Origin: Oenanthe sinensis
Lineage: Eukaryota; Streptophyta; Magnoliopsida; Apiales; Apiaceae
Reading direction: 5' to 3'
DNA length: 64,000 nt
NCBI GenBank assembly: GCA_028671895.1
Contig: CM053809.1
Coordinates: forward strand, 34,633,501 to 34,697,500
Below the pieces are notes generated by a model, which had not been told where the DNA came from, ran no database searches, and saw only the letters and a list, made by a program, of their open reading frames with translations. The stretch's first letter is position 1, and every line of letters begins with the position of its first letter. Position numbers and translations under genes: made by a program. Below, piece by piece: positions 34,136-46,558 of the stretch.

Positions 34136-35217
34136 TCATACGTACTGTACCATGTTCTCAGGTTGCATACCTTTGACAGAAACTAATGTAGCTGGTACCC
34201 CCCTGGCCGGATATTGCATTTGATACCATTGTTTTAATTTTGGATTGTAAACAATCCATTTTAGTCCTTCTGTGCCATATACCAACAGAGGATGCCCAGT
34301 GTAATAATAACAATACAAGTGAGGGACTTTCCACAAATTAATCGAATACATTTCCTTGGAAGGCAGGGGAATTTGGATCCTGTCAGACCACTTCTGTTTC
34401 TTGTAATCTTCCAACACCCAGACATTTAGTTTCTCCTCTAAAACTAAAGTTACTGCTGGCTTGCCTCTCCAGGGCTGAAAATGAACCTCACTCCAGTTAA
34501 AACGTAAGCTTTGATCAGGTGCATTAAGGGTTTTACATGTCTGCTGCTTGACTATGTCAAAACAAATGATCTTAGGGTCGCTCGACCTAACCTGAGGTAC
34601 ACTGAGTATATATAAGACACCCTTACACGTAATAAATGAGGATTTATATCTCTGCTCGTCAAATTCTGAAATATCGAGGGTTCTCCACCAAAGATTTGAA
34701 TTAGGACAGTGATCGGTATTCTGACCTCCAAGATCAACAAGTTGAAAATTATGTTTCTTGTTCTTTTCATCAAAGCATATAGAAAACACATTATATGAAT
34801 TAGTACTGCTTTGCTATTCGGATCAGGAAGATCAAGTATACACTTGGTTGATGGATTACTTAACTGATATTTTACTGATGGCATGTCAGAGGTGCCTGAG
34901 GATGATCTTTCCATTAGTACAAACCCTGTACTATCAAAATCTAGATACCTGATTTTTTCTATAATCCCGTCACTAGTAACACTTTCGGTTCCAAGACTTT
35001 CACCTTGGCCCTTAACCCAGTAAAAACTACGACGTCCAGCATGTGTTGCATGCATGTCTACAAATTGTTTGTTGTTAATTATAGCATACATTAACTTGCA
35101 CACAGATTTACATCTCAACGCATACTTTACTTCCAACCAGCTCAAGATCTCCGATACGATTCCTTCGGATAAAAAGATTTCATCTGCTCTAACCAGATCA
35201 GAACTTTGTGTTTTCAT
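34136..35217 (-). pseudogene. F-box protein gene with a one-base frameshift
   Basis: The first frame (ATG 35217) encodes an F-box, LSEGIVSEILSWLEVKYALR, at about residues 17-36 and extends towards VCKLMYAIINNKQF. It continues as an F-box-associated region to DLPDPNSK. The second frame, ending at 34136, continues with FSICFDEKNKKHNFQLVDLG and typical FBA-type motifs (WRTLDISEFDEQ, VSVPQ-like ILSVPQ). The frames meet near 34798-34812, where a single-base deletion relative to relatives would explain the switch. F-box proteins recruit targets to SCF ubiquitin ligases. Either the gene is a young pseudogene, the assembly has an error, or a short product ending in the FBA region is made. A TATA-like box lies upstream. 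Confidence 0.82.
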
Positions 35218-35314
35218 CTTTTTTGTTTTAGTTGTTTTTACCTTCTCAGTTGTGCATAAGCGAGCTTGTTGTGTTCAATGGGAGTTTATTTTTGTGGTAG
35301 CCCAAAACCTAGAA

Positions 35315-35320
35315 TATATA
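35315..35320 (-). promoter_or_regulatory. TATA-like box of F-box gene
   Basis: TATATA about 100 bp upstream of the F-box ATG, in a plausible position for a core promoter. AT-rich context makes the call tentative. Confidence 0.4.
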
Positions 35321-35780
35321 GGCGCAGTGAAGAAAGAAATCGGATTGAACGAGATTTCTTATTAAACTTGGATTCTGAAAAGAAGAATAACCAACTTGTA
35401 TCATAATTCCGAGTACAATCAAGATTTTCTAATTAATTAATTAAACCAGTATAATTCAGGAAAGCATATACGTCTTACTATATTTCCTTTTTTTTTTAAA
35501 ACTTGGTTGATGATAATAATAATCTACAATGGATCATATATGTTGAATTGGGTGTTAGTTTCTATTTATAAAGACTTTGTTGTTGGGTTTAAGGTGCAAA
35601 TTTAGAATCAACTAATCAAGTCTATTCAGACTTCAAATTTAGTGTGAAAGGGAGATAACATTAAACGAAAACAATGGTATTGTACTCTGACATGAAATAT
35701 GCAGAGTTTTGTACAAATAAAAAAGACCATGCGAAAAGAAAAAATAGCACACAAAGAAAAAATAAAAAAACAATGCATCA

Positions 35781-36653
35781 TCAGTAAGTAATATAAACAG
35801 TGAACTCCAACAATGTCTCAAGTCCATCAGTTGCTTGCTGATTGACTATTGGAAGAGTCTTGATAACTGCAAATCCTTTTGCATTAACATACTTACCAGT
35901 TCCGCCCATAATAGCTAGCTGAGACTCAGAGACTACAGTCCGATGAACCCCGAAAAAACTAAGGCTGTCTGCATAACCTCCATTCTCAAACATAGCAGTA
36001 ATTGCCATAGTTTGGCTATTTCCATCTTCAGAACTAACCACATAGAACCCTTGTGCCTTTCCAACTAAACCGGACCCTAGCTCGTGGCCTTCAGTTAGTT
36101 CATCATCAATTACTGTCATGGTTCCAAACATGAGCTTCTGGAGGGCTGAACCAATAGGGAGTTGGGCCCCTGGAAACCCGAATCTATTGTTGTTGTTGTT
36201 GCCATTGTTTGTAATTACGGGGCTTGATTTGCTTCCAGCAAGGCCAGTGAGGAATGGAATGTTGTTATTGTCTATAAGTCCATTGTTCCCACTGTTTCCT
36301 GGTACTCCATTGTTGAGTGGGAAGTTTGCACCATTTGGCTTGGCAAATGGGATTTGACCGTTGAGAGCTGGATTTGTTACTACTCCCGTGATGGCGCGAG
36401 CTGAAGGATTTGTTCCTCCAAGAATGTCGTGCATGAAAAATGACAAAGTGTGATCGGGATCAGTACTAGCCAAAGGGGGAATCGGTGTGGAAACTGGATC
36501 TGCATTGGCAACTGATGCCTCCGGGGGAACAACAGGTGACACAGATTCTTCGTTGAGAAGTCTAAATGATGAAACAGAAGCAAGAGATAGTGTGAAGAGG
36601 AATATGCAGAATGCGAGTTTGGTTTTTGAAGAAGCGAATTTTGGTGTTGCCAT
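35781..36653 (-). CDS. Dirigent protein, ESB1/DIR-e type
   Basis: Single exon, 290 aa, ATG at 36653. A signal peptide covers about residues 1-29 (CIFLFTLSLASVSS). A short Pro/Val-rich linker (about 35-65) precedes the dirigent domain, opening LSFFMHDILGGTNPSAR. It has an Asn-rich insert and the signature LMFGTMTVIDDELTEGHELG, and ends LEFTVYITY. Like dirigent 1, it should be secreted and direct phenoxy-radical coupling in the wall. The linker is about 70 residues shorter than in dirigent 1, and the sequences are clearly different paralogues rather than a fresh tandem copy. They are convergent and separated by INH3 and the F-box gene. The start is supported by the signal peptide and a TATA box about 86-93 bp upstream. 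Confidence 0.94.
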   Translation of the reverse strand: MATPKFASSKTKLAFCIFLFTLSLASVSSFRLLNEESVSPVVPPEASVANADPVSTPIPPLASTDPDHTLSFFMHDILGGTNPSARAITGVVTNPALNGQIPFAKPNGANFPLNNGVPGNSGNNGLIDNNNIPFLTGLAGSKSSPVITNNGNNNNNRFGFPGAQLPIGSALQKLMFGTMTVIDDELTEGHELGSGLVGKAQGFYVVSSEDGNSQTMAITAMFENGGYADSLSFFGVHRTVVSESQLAIMGGTGKYVNAKGFAVIKTLPIVNQQATDGLETLLEFTVYITY

Positions 36654-37503
36654 GTTATGAATCTGAGAGCAGAGGAAAAAAGAAGATGCTGGGCAATGCT
36701 TGAGTACTGTACTGCATTCGAAGGTGTGGAACCATGAATTTATATAGTTTCAGTGGTTGGAGTTTGACTGGAGTTGATGATAATATGTGGAGTTAGTGCA
36801 ATATGGTTTCCATTTCTGGTGTTTTAGTTGAAACAACTACCAGATGAAATAATACAGAGGAATGGTTAGGGTAGGGACAGGGCTTGAAACATATGGGAAA
36901 AATCCCTTAATCCAAACTTCCTCTCACCCAAAAATAATTGAAACAGCTAATCAACATAGCATGATACCATTGTTGTGGGACTGTATCCCAGTCGTTCGAT
37001 GATGAAACAAACAACTCTCAGCAGTCAGCACATAGATTCGAACAACATATCTGCTACACCTTTAGGCTTATGGTAAATGGTAATAAATAATTTACAAACA
37101 AAATAATCATATTAGAAGTGATAGTATATAGCTGCACTTTAAAAATTACAGTAAAGATACGGTTATGATCCCATATTATGAATTAAGTTAGTAGCAGTCA
37201 ATAATATCTCCCGCACCCTATGACAAACAGACTGCATTATTTCTGTTTTAGAAGTCTGTCTGGTCATGGAGAGAAGATAGCAAAAGCTTCTGAAGATGTA
37301 TATTGATGTAAAATAAGTCGGTGAACCAATTTAAAGTCGTCACCCTCAAACAACCACTCTTTGTATTTATCTTCAAACTAAAAAACAATATCCTGTCTTA
37401 CAAATTGTAGCAACATATACACAAACTAATATTTACTGTTGGCATCACACAAAACTTGCCAGAAAAAATATCCTTACAGATTGTAACTGATTCTGCCGCA
37501 ACT
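36654..37503. other. Promoter of dirigent gene 2 and TRM-like 3' region
   Basis: About 0.85 kb with no gene. The left part is the dirigent 2 promoter; the right part should hold the TRM-like 3' UTR. Confidence 0.4.
36739..36746 (-). promoter_or_regulatory. TATA box of dirigent gene 2
   Basis: TATATAAA on the minus strand, about 86-93 bp upstream of the ATG at 36653. Confidence 0.65.
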
Positions 37504-40376
37504 CTATACAATACCTAACTCTGCCACTAGCTCATCGAACAAAAAATTCTCCATCTCTCTAACAATAATATCAATATCACCTCCTAGCTTTAACCAACTT
37601 ATGTCACCTCCAATTGCTTTCTCTGACAATCCTTTGTTAACCTCCTCCTCCTGGCTAATCAGCAACTTCCACAATTTTTCTTCAATCACATCCCTTTTTG
37701 GTTGGGTGCCAAGCCATGTACATAGAGAATTTGCCCACTCGGGAATGTCCAAGCATGGCTGCAAAATCTCAATCAACCCTGAGTTTATTCGGTCAAATAA
37801 AAGCTTTCTTTCATATTTTTCCCAAGATTTTTGATCACCGTATTTCTTCTCCAGTGCCTCAAATACTGAGGGGTTCACAGCAAATTCTGGAGAATGCCAT
37901 TTATCAATATCTATCTCCCAGTTTGCATCATAGAGCCCGGCCTCATCCAAAACATCAACTAGGTAGGAAAAATCTCTAGTTTCTTTGGCTCTGAATACTC
38001 CTGACTTCCCATTTTCTTTTAAAATATCATCAGATACATCCCTGGTACCTTCATCACTTGAAACCATCATTCCCGACCCTTCTGAAAGGGCGTCTTCAAC
38101 ATCTGATTTAAGAAGCTGGAGTTGCTTCCAGAGGCCTAACAAAATGAATGGCAAAGGTGTTATGGAAATATATATAAAAGAAAAAAGTGTCATAAAATTA
38201 AAATCTACACTTTGAAATTACTAACTAATGAGATTAGCACCAGCAGGTCCAGCACCCTCAAAACATTCAATATCCGATAGGATCTCATCCTCATAAGGTG
38301 GATTCAGAACTGAGTTTGGACTAGGCTGGTGAGTGTCCCTCCAACTCGAAGTTAATTCGGGCTCAAACTCAAGGCAGCTTGAAAATATAAGGCCATCTTC
38401 AGGAGATCCTAATGGTAATTCCTGAAGTAGAAACGGAAAATTTTAGCAACATAGAAGTATTACCAATTGACCCTGAGAACAAAATATGGATCTGAATAAA
38501 ACAGACAAGAAAGCAAGACTGAAAACTGTTCAAGTTAAAAAAAATACAAATAGAGTTGCAGTAAAAATAAATAAACATGCAGGCACACCCTCCATCCATC
38601 CATCCCTCCCTCCCTCCCTCTCAATCCAGAAAACAATGTAAGACTAATAAGAAGCCTAGAAAACTCTCCAGGCTCACACACACACGCACGCACACAAAAA
38701 CCCAGAAAACAATGTAAGAAGGAAATTACAATAATGAGAAGTCTATAAAACTCTCCACGCTCACATATGATTGTGAACTGCCAGTTTTTAAGGAGAAACA
38801 TGAAACTAATTGCATCTACCTCAGCAATTTAAATAATCTGAGGAAAGAGAATCAACTATCAAGTATCATCATCCTTTAAATGATTGCATACAAGTACATG
38901 CATATTTCACTGAAGCTTTTAAAAAATCTGCTTTCTTATACTAAGAGATATGTAAAAAGAAAATCAAACCTGGCCAACTGAAGTGTGTGAGACTTCAGAT
39001 AACTCAGCCTTCTTTAAAATTTCTTCTGACAAATTTTTATCCTCCAGTTTGTTTCCAAGTTCATTCAAGACAGATCCTTCTGTGCTATGACTATTCTCCA
39101 AATCCATATATACAGAAGATGAAGATGTCTCGCAACTAAATGTCGAGTCTTCAGGTTTTGACGTACCTTTCTCAGAATATTCTCGGTTTCCGAACCTGTT
39201 GCCTGCTTCAGTAACAGATTCTTCATGCCTCGGGTACTCATCACTGTGAAAACCGTTACTTCGATTCTTAGAATTAGAATTTCCAGTAGCATTAAAAAAT
39301 AAGGGAAATGATTTGAATCTTGATGACTTGGTGACGACACCATTCTTCATGACATACTTGCTGTTAACATACAAAGGCCGACTCAGTTCTGATTTTTCAC
39401 TATTTTGACTATACTTGCTGCACAACCCTCCAGCATCTATATTCCTGCCTTCTCTTGTATATGTTGACCATTTTGAATAAGGATATGATGCTTGCTCTTG
39501 GGTTTTTAAGTTGTATAAACTTGAACGATATGGCATTATTGTTTTAGTTTCGTTTACAGAGTTGTCGTAAGCTCCAAACTTTGATCCGCATACCTCTACA
39601 GTTCTCCTAAGAGTAGTAAAACTGTGCTTACAAGGTTCCAAATTAATTATGGGTTTTCCTGTTTCTCTTGCTCCATCATTTATAGGTATCTTATTTTTCA
39701 CCTTTACTCGCACTTTTGATATGTTCTGCAAATCATTCTGAAGATCTTCCGAGGTATCAGAATCATATTGAAGTTTTTGAGGAGATCTCAGAACATTCCT
39801 CCGCACAGCCGTTTTCTCTGGCTTCCAGCAATTTTCATCTTTCCTATAACATGGATCATCATACGACTTAAAGACTATGCACTGACCCATTGAGGAAAGT
39901 GTACAGAGCTGATCATGTGAGTGATAAGGAAACAAACTATCCCTTTTTTTACTATACTTCAGTGATATTTTCTTATTGGAACATAAATTTTCCAGTGCGT
40001 CACTAAATTTCGATGAATCTAGAATCCTCTCATCCAATTCATCACATTGTCCATCCTTAGAATTTTGCTTTTCAAATCTTATGCTTTCTTTTGCAGCACA
40101 TGAAATTTCCCTTTCCTTAGAAATTGTCTGAGTATACTGTCTTTGCTGCTTCTGCCCTTCAAAGACATCCTTAAACTCTGGCATCTTCACTCTGTTCATC
40201 CTAAATGCTCGTCGATTGCAAGATGATTGGTTCAATAGTAAGCCTATTGAAGCACTTTTGCGAAGATAGTCCTCAGAGAGCACTCGGTAATGTTTCTGAA
40301 TGGGCCGCTGGTGTCGCGATTCACAGAGACCCATCAGTCTTGCAATGACACTGGGTGTTTCCTCTTTGATTTCCAT
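37504..40376 (-). CDS. TRM/LONGIFOLIA-like protein with DUF4378
   Basis: Three coding exons, 40376-38970, 38421-38226 and 38135-37504, give 744 aa with GT-AG introns in phase. Residues about 7-16 carry PSVIARLMGL, the VARLMGL-type motif (DUF3741) of TRM (TON1 Recruiting Motif) proteins. The long central region is polar and Ser/Lys-rich. The C-terminal 200 residues form a DUF4378 domain, with FSYLVDVLDEAGLYDANWEI, KLLFDRINSGLIEIL and the ending ENFLFDELVAELG. TRM proteins link TON1 and a PP2A complex to microtubules and affect cell division planes and organ shape (family knowledge). An in-frame TGA lies three codons upstream of the ATG, supporting the start. The specific paralogue is not determined. 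Confidence 0.9.
38604..38618 (-). repeat. CCCT tract, G-quadruplex-type on TRM sense strand
   Basis: Four CCC runs separated by single T bases on the plus strand, hence GGGA repeats in the TRM-like pre-mRNA, inside its first intron. Adjacent ATCC repeats extend the tract to the left. Confidence 0.7.
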
Positions 40377-42299
40377 AGTTTTTCACAAGCTTTCATAGAG
40401 TTGCCTTGGAAGAAGTTTAACTAAAGCACTGCAGAGGTAAGGTAATCATGCATTCTCATAAGCTCATAAAACATATACATGAGAATGATAAACATGATAT
40501 TTACTTATCCAAATTTGAAATCATCTTCCAGCTACATTAGATGATAGGTAACAGAGAAATACCCTGATTACTTTGTCATCCTCCATTGTACAATCACCCT
40601 ATAGTCAGATACCCTTCAGCGTGTCTGAACCGAGCCTCCACACAGCTCCACTTCGGATATAGAAATCTATCATATAGTACCAAAAACAAGCAACTTGTAA
40701 ATTACAATATATGGACTAAATGCCATCCATGACAGAGTAAGAAAAGGTCCACAAATGGAAATTTCTTCCTTACAATCTAAAAGAGGAAACTCTCGAGATC
40801 AAACTACCATCTATAATCTATAAGATAAATACAAATTACACCCAATATAGACTGAATATTCACAATCAAAACTCTACTTATTTGTACAAATCATTCAAAC
40901 AAGAAAAGAGTCATTAATAATAGACAGTATCAGAGACTGGTATTACATTAAAACTAGTAAGCATCACCTACATTAACACATAAACTTCTACTAAAGAATC
41001 TACTCATTCAATTTTTACTCAACTCTCAACGCATTTACAGAAAAATTCATCAATGTATAAAATTCTCGATTAAGTGTCGCGCACACCCACGCAATGCTGA
41101 AAACATGTACCAAATGGAAATTTCCAAGTAGTAAATTCCTAAAATAACACCCTAGTAAAAGTCAAAAACAAATAAGTATCATAGTCTCACACACACACAC
41201 ACAGTGGACCAAAACCATGATGACGATGATGATGATGATGATGAGAACATCAAAGTCAACATTTGCTTGCAACAATCATTTAAAACCAGACATGATCATT
41301 ATATCTACAACAATTAAAATCAAACATAACCTTAAACAAATTAACTCCGTATTAATCTTAAACACATATACATGTATCTACACAAGAGATAAACAAACAC
41401 ATACAATTCATATTCCTGATTTGTACATAATCATAAAACGAAACATATCATAACAACAAAATTAAGAATGTTTACCTTAACTTACAGCTCCGCCTTGTAA
41501 TTAGAAACTCAATAAACATCAGTTTTTAATCTCATAATAATCACACATATTAATATAATATAATATAATATACGCGTATTATACTAATCAGCTCAATGAT
41601 TATGAATATATTTATTATATGTATGTGTTTATATAAGGAAAATGATTAAAAATAAAAGAAAAAAGCGCGCCTAAATAAAAGCATCTACTTTAATTTTGGA
41701 TTATATGGCGCAGAGACTTAAATAATGTGTGTTTCTATTTTCATACCTTCATTAAATTAAATATTCATCTTCAAAGTTCAAACAGTATAATAATGGTTGT
41801 TCAATTCAGGGTAAATAATCTTCGTGTGAACTTTGATACAATATGAGTATGGGCCTGTGGCCCAATTTTCGTATGTCTTTAATGAGAGTAGTAATCTAAA
41901 TAAGCCTTGTGATAAATATAGGTATATAGCCCAATCTAGATGCCACCTTCTCGGATCCGGAGACGCCACACGAGGGTGGGTGACGGATGAAATCTAAAGT
42001 TTTATTATATATTAAAAATAAAATTATTAGAGTTTCTCCGCAATTAAACTTTATCAATTTATTAATATGCAAAAAATAATTATTTTATTATTTTTTATAT
42101 ACCGGTTACAAATTAAAATGATTGATATGTTCAATGAATTGATAAAATTTTATCAATATAACGATCATTTATTAGTCCGTCCATTAAATTAATAGTCCTT
42201 ACTTTATAATTAACAAGTTGATGGACTTTAATTCTAGTTAAAATCCATTAATTCATTAATCTGTTTAATGAATCAATTAGAGAACAATGTTGCGCTACG
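40377..42299. other. TRM-like 5' region and AT-rich gap
   Basis: Holds the TRM-like leader and promoter (probably with 5' UTR introns), an (AC)n run near 41188-41202 and a (GAT)n run at 41224-41243. The right part is AT-rich and ends at the LTR. No further gene recognised. Confidence 0.4.
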
Positions 42300-45200
42300 T
42301 GACGCCCTCCAAATCCCGGAGTCTAGATCTGGGGGTCACCAACCAATCAATAATAAAATAATATAAATTAAAGGCACACTGACCCAATAATATATCAGAG
42401 GCGCACTGACCCCGCCAAACCAAAGATCGCTAACAGGTTATAGTATGAAATTAAGCAGTTGAAACTAAAAGTAAATCCAGATACTTTATTACAAACTCAC
42501 AAGTAGCTTACCAACTCAAACCAAAAGTCTAGATATGTTTTAAGTCTAAATTTATTTTATTACAACTTCTATCTACAGACAAACTAAACAGCTACTACCT
42601 GGGAGGCCCGATGAGCGAGCGGTCCCCTAACTCTTCTCCGCCTAGCTCTGCGTGAATGGCTGAGACTGCTCATACTAACTGTCTGGCAGAATTTAATATA
42701 AAGCAAGAGTGAGCCAAAGAAATGCTCAGCAAGTATATGAATAATTGAAATTAAATCAAGATATGAGATCTGTATAGAGAACGGAATATGAAACAGTTTA
42801 TTATAAAAACTGAACAATAAAATAAATCACAGTTTATCTCAAACTGAAACAATGCAGTATATCATCAAAATGAATCAACTGCTCAAAATCAATATATAAT
42901 AGCCAAACTGGCACTATGGATTCGATAATCACCACACACCACTATTGCCCCCTGATCAGGTTCAAAAGCAATAGGACTAGTTATGCCACACCGCATAATC
43001 TAGATTTCAGTTAGGTACCGTTGGCAAGTAATGTTAGCCTATAAGAGGATGGAATGGTTACCATATCCCCTTAAATATGCTGGACTAGTCCCACTAGCCT
43101 CTTACGCTATGCTGGACTATTATTTCAGAGCCTCTTACGCTAGAATTCCAATCCAATAGAGCAAACCCAAGTAAATAAGGTATGCTTAGTTTCAACTACA
43201 GACCATATCCTCGTTATTTATACAATAATTCGCTGGATATGATGAGTTTATTATAATCATCTTCCAATATTCAGAGTACGAATAATCAAGTAGCTCTGAT
43301 GCACCGAATAAAACAGGAATCATAAATAGCTCTGAACAATAACTATTTATCATGATATGAATAATCGAAACAGTAAAACAAAAGTGTTTAGGATGATCAA
43401 GGAGAAAATACTTGTCTGATATCGCAGCTGCCTTAAAGCGGGACTACACTGCCCTTCTAACTAGTACTCCGCTCGTATCTACAAATAAAATATTCTAGTT
43501 TAGTTCTAGTTTCTACCCATGCGTTCTATCAATAACGAACACCAAATAATAATTAATAAACATATAACATTAATTAGCAGGTGAGGAAGCACATAAATCA
43601 TATAGCAGATAAGACTTACAAGTTAAAGAGCAGTCAAATAAATAAAAGTAGACTCTAAAATATTATTTGAGTCAAAGTGAATCATTATTATTCACTCCGA
43701 AAAATTATTGGATCCCTAAATATTTAATAAAATAATAATCCGGGTTTATAAATAAATTAGAAAGTCTCAACTATTTTTGTCACTTCCGGATTATTTTTAG
43801 AGTCTCAAACAAATTTGTTTTATTTAAAACAGGTAAAGGGATTACTAAATAATTACAAATAAATGACTAAAATAAATAAATAAATCATTTTTATTTTCCA
43901 AAATAATTAAATCAAATCAGGCATGATGAGGTCAAGTAGCCAAGTATCAAATACCATTCCAAATTTGACATGTTTAATAGTAGTTAATCAAGATATCAAG
44001 GCAAATTACATGGAATGCATATAATATCCTGGACACATGCATAGTAACTACTATATTTAACAAGCAGGCAAGACACAAGACTCTCTTTTAAATCAGGTAG
44101 ACATATTAAGATCAAGCAACACTGTATTAAAGTACCAACTGATTATACTTAGCATGTTCAAGTACTAAGTGTCTATAACATATATATAGAGGTATGCAGC
44201 TAATACAGATACAATATAGGGATACCAATTAATCAGTACGGTCACTTAATCAAGTAATCAACTTAGGACATTGGTATGCATACTAGGTCAGATGAATGAC
44301 TACATATCATGATTAAACATTGATGTCATTAGTAAAGCAAGGAATCAGATAATTCAGCACACATGGTAATTTTACTCAGGAAAAAGCATGGTATGAGTTA
44401 TCATTCATCAAGATATATCAGCATAGTGTGTCAGATACTCAAAGAGACAGGCCAGTTAAACAATCACTAAAACCAACTATGAATTTTATTCTAGATTAAT
44501 GATATTCATCATGGCATATTCTAACAGATTGCAAGATATGGCATGAGTTTGTAAGTAAATATAGTGCAGGCTATCCAGTTGATATGCATAATCAAATAGT
44601 GCAAAGTTTTCCAATTAATCAAGCAGTTGATTATATATAGATTAGATAGCATGACAGAAATAAGATTAGTCTTTCAGCACGGTAAGGATCAGATAAAATC
44701 AAACAAGGATTGACCATGTCCACGCATTCATAATTTACATAGTAACCTTACTAAGCATGGCAGGCATTGCATAGCATTCTTAAAACATGAAGAGACATCA
44801 GCCAAGTATATTAGTCATAGTAATTCTAATTAAGTAGAGGCATGGTAAAGCATTAGTAAAAATATTATTCAGGATAGGCATTTAGAGAGATAGGCATCCA
44901 ATTATTGATGAGTAAAGGTACCACCAAGATTACATACATACAATTTATACATACAAACCGGAGCTCTGTTTTCCGACGAGTTAAAAAAACAGCAAACAAC
45001 TCAACCAAACCATACACACATACTACTGGGCTCAAGATTTATACAACCACGTACCAGATAAAACAAACAGGATGACTATAATTTAAACAAGACTGATTTA
45101 GTACATACAAACAGTCTATACCATCAAACACATAAAGGGGAAATCGGAAAAGAACGAGAAAGATGACCGGAATAGTTTTTCCGGTGAACTACGAATTGAC

Positions 45201-46553
45201 CTCGAAAATATACGACAAAAATACTGGTAGCATGCTTTACAAATTACCAATTATCTGACAAGAATAGACAGAGAGCAAGAAAGCAAGTAGACAAGCTGAA
45301 CATAGCTTAAGGTCTACCAATTAGTGCAGATACAATTAGCAAGTTATACACAGACTGCATATATGATACAATGCATACAAGTGAATATCACTTAAGCACA
45401 GGATTTAATCAACTAAGCACTAGATTCAAATCATCCAATACATGACACAATATTATAAGCTCAGAAATAAGGTCTGAAAAATCATGACTTTAGTCAACAC
45501 CAACTCACACAAGTATATGAATTCTAATGTGATCAAGAAGTCTAGAAATAGATCAAAGCTTGCTAATAATGATACACACACGTTTCTGGACACTTACACA
45601 ACACAAACATGCTACCAGGAATAAGAACCAACCTCAGCCGTGCAACCTCCGGCTAAAAACGAGGGAAGCTCCGGCCAAACTCCGACCGACTCAAAACAGA
45701 CACAAATAATTATAAAAAAATATCTTGACATACTGGTTCGACAAGCTACACAACCATGGCAATCAATTACACAACAAAGTAACAAAACTTTAAATCAAAA
45801 ATCAAATTAAAATCAGTTGAACACAACTTTGCATATCAACGATTTATGACTGAAATTGACATGATAAATGGCAAGTACTAACGATGAGCATCGATTTGGT
45901 TACACATACCAAGCAAACGGAAATCAGAATCACCCTTAACTAGCTTTGATTGTCACGATTGATACAAACCCTAACTGCAAACCTGTTTTTCCCAAATTGT
46001 CAAGTGGTGACAATTTATTTTAATAAAATTTCTATAAGTAAAAACTATTTATATTTTTGAAATATTTTGGGGCTCTAATTTGATTAAAAGATAAATTACT
46101 CCATAATTAAAATAAAATGCCCAACAATCATTTTTATGGGATAAAGTATAAAAATAAATATTTTCGAATAAATACAATATATATATCAAAATTCCCCAAA
46201 AATCATGAATGGTCCAAAATAATAAAATGAAATTATTTTGAGGATTTTATCATTTCCATAAAAATAAAGGTACCACAAACAAGGTCTCTAGTCTAATATA
46301 GGGGCTGGCGGTAATCACAAATAAAAATAATCTTATTCTAACGAAACAAAAATTACAGTAAAATAGAATAAAATATTTTAGGCTACATAGAAGTCACATA
46401 ACACATAACAGGTAATTTTTTTATTTATTAAAAAATCCTAACACAAATAAATGCATATATAAAAAATAAAAAAAATAAAAATCTGACACTAAAAATTATA
46501 TTAAAAGCATATTTAAATATTATAAAGTAAACGTAATTTTCTCGGGCGTTACA
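42300..46553 (-). mobile_element. 4.25-kb Ty3-type solo LTR with CTACG duplication
   Basis: Read on the minus strand the element starts TGTAACGCCCGAGAAAATTA at 46553 and ends GGATTTGGAGGGCGTCA at 42300, giving TG...CA ends. The 5-bp sequence CTACG flanks both sides (42295-42299 and 46554-46558). No coding domain and no internal second copy of the ends were seen, so it is a solo LTR. TGTAACGCC starts and multi-kilobase LTRs are characteristic of some Ty3 chromoviruses such as Tekay; the family is inferred. Confidence 0.82.
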
Positions 46554-46558
46554 CTACG

